63,066 nucleotides of DNA, taken from positions 1 to 63,066 of the forward strand of contig JADLDI010000066.1 in the NCBI GenBank assembly GCA_020846745.1, given 5' to 3'. The notes under the pieces were generated by a model, which was not told the DNA's origin, did no database searches, and worked only from the letters and a program-made list of their open reading frames with translations. Source of the stretch: Bryobacterales bacterium (GTDB lineage: Bacteria > Acidobacteriota > Terriglobia > Bryobacterales > Bryobacteraceae). Positions within the stretch are counted from its first letter, which is position 1; each line of letters opens with the position of its first letter. Made by a program: the position numbers and the translations under genes. This document shows, piece by piece, positions 60,050-63,066 of this stretch.

Positions 60050-60217
60050 GCGGCAGCGTTCGATTTGCCAGTTGGCGGTGATGAGGCGCTGGAAGGCGAA
60101 GTGTTCGAGGGGACCGGCGGGGAGGATTTCGTCTCGTAATTCGGCTTCCATCTGGTCGAAGAAGGGGCGCTCGCCGGGGGAGACGATGATGTTGGCGGTG
60201 GACAAAGGGAGCACCAT
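60050..60217 (-). pseudogene. Degraded fragment of an acidobacterial recombination/'DUF'-type hypothetical protein
   Basis: The minus-strand frame 'MVLPLSTANIIVSPGERPFFDQ' then 'MEAELRDEILPAGPLEHFAFQRLITANWQIERC' matches the pattern of a common repeated acidobacterial hypothetical protein (ending 'PxxxLEHxLVxxIAxxxWRLxRxR'). Here it keeps about 56 residues, has no proper start region, and runs into the RRM terminator, so it is a remnant rather than a gene. Identification of the family is from memory and uncertain. Confidence 0.45.
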
Positions 60218-60280
60218 GTCGTCTCTTTGATTAAGAGTGTCTGTCCCGACCGTCCCTACCGCGATCTGCGGCATGCCTAC

Positions 60281-61057
60281 CTAAGGCACGACCGGGTACA
60301 CCTTGCCCACATAAGGAGCCATTTTCGTATTAACAGCTACACTCAAGACGAGAGACTCCACCTTTCTATTTTCGGTATCAATAGCAACGTTAACCGACAC
60401 GTTGGAACTACCAGGAGTGAGCAAACCGATGTTCAGGCTTATAACCCAGGCGCCTGGCCGCACCTGAGCCACATAATCAGCTGTCGCCCTGAGAATTAAG
60501 GTGCTGATGAGTCCTCGCACGGGTGAGCTAACCATTGTCATTTCCACGTCCGCCAACTCTCGCCATTCGGGGATTCTTGTCTGAACGACGGGCGGCAGGT
60601 TCCGATGTTCTGTTCCCTCTAATACTGTCCGCTCTTCTTTTGAAAATCCTGGCCTTCCGTAGACCTCTGCCAAAGTTTGCTCAGAGACTGATAGGTAATC
60701 ATGGATGTAGCCTCGTACAGCACTCTGCCAAGGCAAACGTCTTCCAGTGTTTCGCACGTCCCAGCGATCGAATACTCGTTTAACGTCCAGCACGAAGACA
60801 GACTTTGATTCCGGCGGGTGAATAAACCGAAGAGGACCGATGACAAGGCAATCGACTGTGCTGCCCGTCAAGACTGTCGGTGCTTCCTTGAGAATCTGTT
60901 CATGGGCAGGGATTGCCCTGGAGATGCCCTCGAGCATCGCCTTGTGCAAATTCAATAAGCCGATCAGATCCTCACCGGATATTTCACATGCATTCGAGTG
61001 CAAAGCACCGAAAACGAATGCGATCACGACCAGTCGAACCAGGTTATCCTGTCGCAC
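60281..61057 (-). CDS. Exported hypothetical protein in the RHS-adjacent region
   Basis: A 258-residue protein with GTG start, a GAGGGA ribosome site, and a signal peptide ('LVRLVVIAFVFGALHSNACE'; the Cys could also be a lipobox-like residue but L-x-x-C fits poorly). The rest is mixed alpha/beta ('IGLLNLHKAMLEGISRAIPAHEQILKEAPTVL', 'SVFVLDVKRVFDRWDV', 'VSVNVAIDTENRKVESLVLSVAV'). Nothing recognisable. Its base composition is lower in GC than the core genes and it lies downstream of RHS remnants, so it may be an orphan immunity or accessory gene. Confidence 0.65.
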   Translation of the reverse strand: MRQDNLVRLVVIAFVFGALHSNACEISGEDLIGLLNLHKAMLEGISRAIPAHEQILKEAPTVLTGSTVDCLVIGPLRFIHPPESKSVFVLDVKRVFDRWDVRNTGRRLPWQSAVRGYIHDYLSVSEQTLAEVYGRPGFSKEERTVLEGTEHRNLPPVVQTRIPEWRELADVEMTMVSSPVRGLISTLILRATADYVAQVRPGAWVISLNIGLLTPGSSNVSVNVAIDTENRKVESLVLSVAVNTKMAPYVGKVYPVVP

Positions 61058-61169
61058 AAGTTCCCTCTATCGGATCCCTGCAGGAACGTAGAAGAACGCG
61101 TTGCAACCCCTCCTTGACAGTCGGGGCACCGGTCGGGCGGATCGGACTCGACCGGGGGCATGCGGAAAC

Positions 61170-61201
61170 AAAAAAGCCGGCGCTAGGGCCGGCGGGTTTT
61201 T
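61170..61201. terminator. Bidirectional rho-independent terminator
   Basis: GCCGGC (61176-61181) and GCCGGC (61188-61193) form a hairpin with a six-base loop, flanked by AAAAAA on the left and GGGTTTTT on the right, so it works on both strands. It separates the RHS-remnant/immunity-like region from the orphan exported gene. Confidence 0.75.
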
Positions 61202-61360
61202 CGAGGACAGCGGGGCGCGTGGAGACACACTTCCACTACCAAGATGTCAATGTATCACGGATTGGGGAAAAAGGAAACTGAATTTCGTTTTTTTAACGAT
61301 GATAGGACCGTGGCCGATGAGGCCGGATGCGCCCCACTCGAGGCGCCATCGCTGCACGGA

Positions 61361-61520
61361 CTAGAGGTGGCCCGTGGAGTCGAAGGCGTAGGTGAAGGTG
61401 CGGTTCGGTTTCAAAGGGACCGTTCGGCCGCATTCCGAGGCCAACGCGATCACCCGTTCCGAAGGGGATGCGAGTTTTTGATCGTCATCAGATCGGAACA
61501 CCCAATCGCGATCAGGACAG
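61361..61520 (-). pseudogene. RHS/YD-repeat remnant
   Basis: The minus strand reads '...GRTVPLKPNRTFTYAFDSTGHL' and then stops at 61361-61363. 'YAFDSTGHL' is an RHS/YD repeat unit (Y-x-F/Y-D-x-x-G-x-L). No start or longer frame is found around it. It is a scrap of an older RHS C-terminal region next to the active-looking one on the right. The flanking stretch 61058-61653 holds no other gene I can support. Confidence 0.6.
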
Positions 61521-61653
61521 GTTTGCCGGTGCGAACGTGACGGGCTGGCGTGCCATCCAGAAGGGTAGTGGGTGAGAAAGGAGAAATCCTCTTTAACATC
61601 GGGCTTGTCCCTGAAACCCTAGATTCCCTCCGTTGGCCACTGCCTGCCGGGTC

Positions 61654-62184
61654 TCATGGGCGGTCAGCCGATGCAACCCGAAAAGCATATGCAGCCTCGC
61701 TAGAAAGAGCCCATCCAAACGGATCATGTAAGAGTCCTTGTTTCCTTATTTCCTCCCCATAGCGGGACTTGAGGAGTTCAATCATTGCGGGTTTCAACTT
61801 TTCGGGATCGACGACCCGCGCACCAATGAAATCGTACGCGAACCAAACGAGCTGCGGTGATCTAGTGTGATAAAGAGAAATGAGAACGGCCACCACGCGC
61901 GAATTCTCCGCCCATGCAAATTCGCAAAGGCCAACGCCATATTCTACATCCCGATCCCATGCTGGGTTGAGATTAGATGGATGAATGGAAGCTGATTCCC
62001 TTGGGCCTCTGAAATCAACACGGTAGTGAGTTTTGGCCAGCCGGGAGTAAACTACCACTGACGCTTCAGCTTTTCCATCTGGGGAGCGGGATGTTAGTGG
62101 TGTGTACTGATGTTCGCAATTAGTGGTAAATACGATTACACAGATCAACCAGATCACACCAGGGGTGGGTTTAATTATCTGCAT
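61654..62184 (-). CDS. Immunity-like small exported protein overlapping the RHS gene
   Basis: A 176-residue protein whose ATG lies ten bases inside the end of the RHS frame. Its N-terminus ('IIKPTPGVIWLICVIVFTTNC') is a signal-like helix followed by a cysteine, so it may be a lipoprotein. The mature part ('SPDGKAEASVVVYSRLAKTHYRVDFRGPRESASIHPS', 'FAWAENSRVVAVLISLYHTRSPQLVWFAYDFIGARV') resembles small extracytoplasmic beta-rich proteins of unknown function. Position directly after an RHS C-terminus, with overlapping frames, is what immunity genes of polymorphic toxins do; function is inferred only from that. Confidence 0.65.
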   Translation of the reverse strand: MQIIKPTPGVIWLICVIVFTTNCEHQYTPLTSRSPDGKAEASVVVYSRLAKTHYRVDFRGPRESASIHPSNLNPAWDRDVEYGVGLCEFAWAENSRVVAVLISLYHTRSPQLVWFAYDFIGARVVDPEKLKPAMIELLKSRYGEEIRKQGLLHDPFGWALSSEAAYAFRVASADRP

Positions 62185-63066
62185 AATTTACGGATCTCAC
62201 CAGCTACACCAAATACAGAAATGTCACCGCTTCTAAGTTTCGATCCGATACTAGCGGCTGCCCTCCCAAGAGCTATGTCTGCTGGATTCCGAAAATCGTA
62301 GGCAATTGCAGCGATCGTGCCAAGCGTCTCGCCCATGTAAAACCCAAACTGGAAAAATGCCGAAAAGTGATGTGTCTGTTCGACGTAGCCCGGATCTTGA
62401 TATTGGGATGCGAAACCGGATTGATTACTCTTTGGAAGGAAATCAACCGGAGTCGGCGATGAGGCTATGGGAAGCAATGCGCTAGGTGCCTCGTTGATAC
62501 CCGACACGACCGAATGTGAAGAAGGCACGAAAATACCAAATTGGCCAACAAAGCTGAAGTCCGATTGCGGCGAATAGCCCGAAGCAGTCGTAATGTTTGC
62601 AGCCCCCTGCGCGAACATGACGAGAGCTTCACAATCCGTCACCGTACCGGCCTTAACGTTCTCTGCAAGGATCTCAGCCCGATTCTGAGCGGTCATTCCG
62701 CTGGCCGTGATCATTTCAAGCAGTTCTCGACGTAATCCGATGGAATAAGCATTCCAGCCATTTGATCGTGCTAAACCTTTCTTCTCCGCCCAGGCCGCGT
62801 CGAAAGTTCCGTTCACTACCACTGAATAGCCGACGACATAGCAGGTCAGCGTGCTGGTGGCTGAGTCCCATTTACATCCTTCCCCAGCCGCTTCCTTAGC
62901 CAAGCCACTCGGATCATTCGAATTCACCGGGTCGCCCTCGACATAGGAGTACCGGTTCCACGACTGCGGACCCTCGGCGCCAGCGCTGGCTTTGTACGGG
63001 TCCGGCGTGGTGAAGCGGCCCCAGAAGCTGTTGTAGTAGCGCTGGTCGGCGTAGTCGAGGGTATGG
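62175..63066 (-). CDS. RHS-repeat protein, C-terminal part with variable tip (cut by window edge)
   Basis: The frame enters from the right edge. It has the RHS-associated core 'DYADQRYYNSFWGRFTTPDPYKA' and 'WNRYSYVEGDPVNSNDPSG', the usual hinge before a variable C-terminus. The following 245 residues are not RHS repeats ('EMITASGMTAQNRAEILAENVKAGTVTDCEALVMFAQGAANI', '...QTHHFSAFFQFGFYMGETLGTIAAIAYDFRNPADIALGRAAASIGSKLRSG'). The GC content falls in this part. The variable tip is a candidate toxin or secreted effector, but no catalytic motif is recognised. The gene overlaps the immunity-like gene by ten bases. Confidence 0.85.
   Translation of the reverse strand, partial: HTLDYADQRYYNSFWGRFTTPDPYKASAGAEGPQSWNRYSYVEGDPVNSNDPSGLAKEAAGEGCKWDSATSTLTCYVVGYSVVVNGTFDAAWAEKKGLARSNGWNAYSIGLRRELLEMITASGMTAQNRAEILAENVKAGTVTDCEALVMFAQGAANITTASGYSPQSDFSFVGQFGIFVPSSHSVVSGINEAPSALLPIASSPTPVDFLPKSNQSGFASQYQDPGYVEQTHHFSAFFQFGFYMGETLGTIAAIAYDFRNPADIALGRAAASIGSKLRSGDISVFGVAGEIRKLCR

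Noticed and set aside
60535..60783. Plus-strand 82-codon frame opposite the orphan exported gene
   Set aside because: Antisense to a frame with a better start, ribosome site and signal peptide.

Overview
The window reads as ordinary chromosome of an Acidobacteriota bacterium, most likely close to Bryobacterales / Candidatus Solibacter. This is inferred from the high GC content, two large Oar-type TonB-dependent receptors, secreted ASH-domain, POTRA and zinc-ribbon proteins, an S9 peptidase, short 'RRxF' Tat-like leaders on oxidoreductase-type enzymes, and RHS proteins. There is no rRNA, tRNA or CRISPR array that I can support. About 62 genes or gene fragments are described, densely packed on both strands with many ATGA/GTGA overlaps.

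Layout. 0-10.5 kb: tail of a REP-associated (IS200-like) transposase, TPR protein, TonB receptor, thiG, GAPDH, a D-2-hydroxyacid dehydrogenase, a radical-SAM maturase and an S9 peptidase that carries two in-frame palindromic repeat insertions. 10.5-20.6 kb: mostly minus-strand exported or envelope genes (POTRA/HEAT, zinc ribbon, ASH-domain, beta-propeller and Ig-like proteins), then a heme-type HAMP sensor overlapping a soluble Ser/Thr kinase, a DinB-fusion protein, DUF937 and DUF433. 20.7-34.4 kb: purM-purN, Gfo/Idh/MocA oxidoreductase with DUF3467, mgtE, amidohydrolase, nadE, propeller-phosphoesterase, GH57 and a DegT-type aminotransferase. 34.4-41.5 kb: octaheme cytochrome c behind a near-perfect CRP-type operator, then mreBCD-mrdA and an arylesterase. 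41.6-45.1 kb: a DksA/TraR protein behind a consensus sigma-54 promoter, beside an NtrC-type regulator and its kinase. 45.1-54 kb: structured intergenic element, second TonB receptor, zinc-ribbon membrane protein, mdh, a 36-residue membrane miniprotein, SET-domain protein, RidA, NYN/LOTUS protein and a B12-binding protein. 53.8-60 kb: a FliT-like protein and fliD (with a sigma-28 promoter), NUDIX, a DUF4071 (ASK/MAP3K-like) protein, an OmpR/HK pair and a glycine-rich RRM protein. 60-63 kb: lower-GC accessory end with an RHS C-terminus, an overlapping immunity-like gene, degenerate RHS scraps and an orphan secreted protein.

How it fits together. Most of the window is housekeeping (cell shape, purines, NAD, glycolysis/TCA) mixed with nutrient uptake and environmental sensing. 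The most interesting parts are (i) the RHS polymorphic-toxin-like locus at the right edge, (ii) the heme sensor plus Ser/Thr kinase pair, (iii) the ASK-like DUF4071 protein, and (iv) several unusually clean regulatory sites: sigma-54, sigma-28, CRP-type, and a recurrent CGCTACAAT-like -10 box lying only a few bases before start codons.
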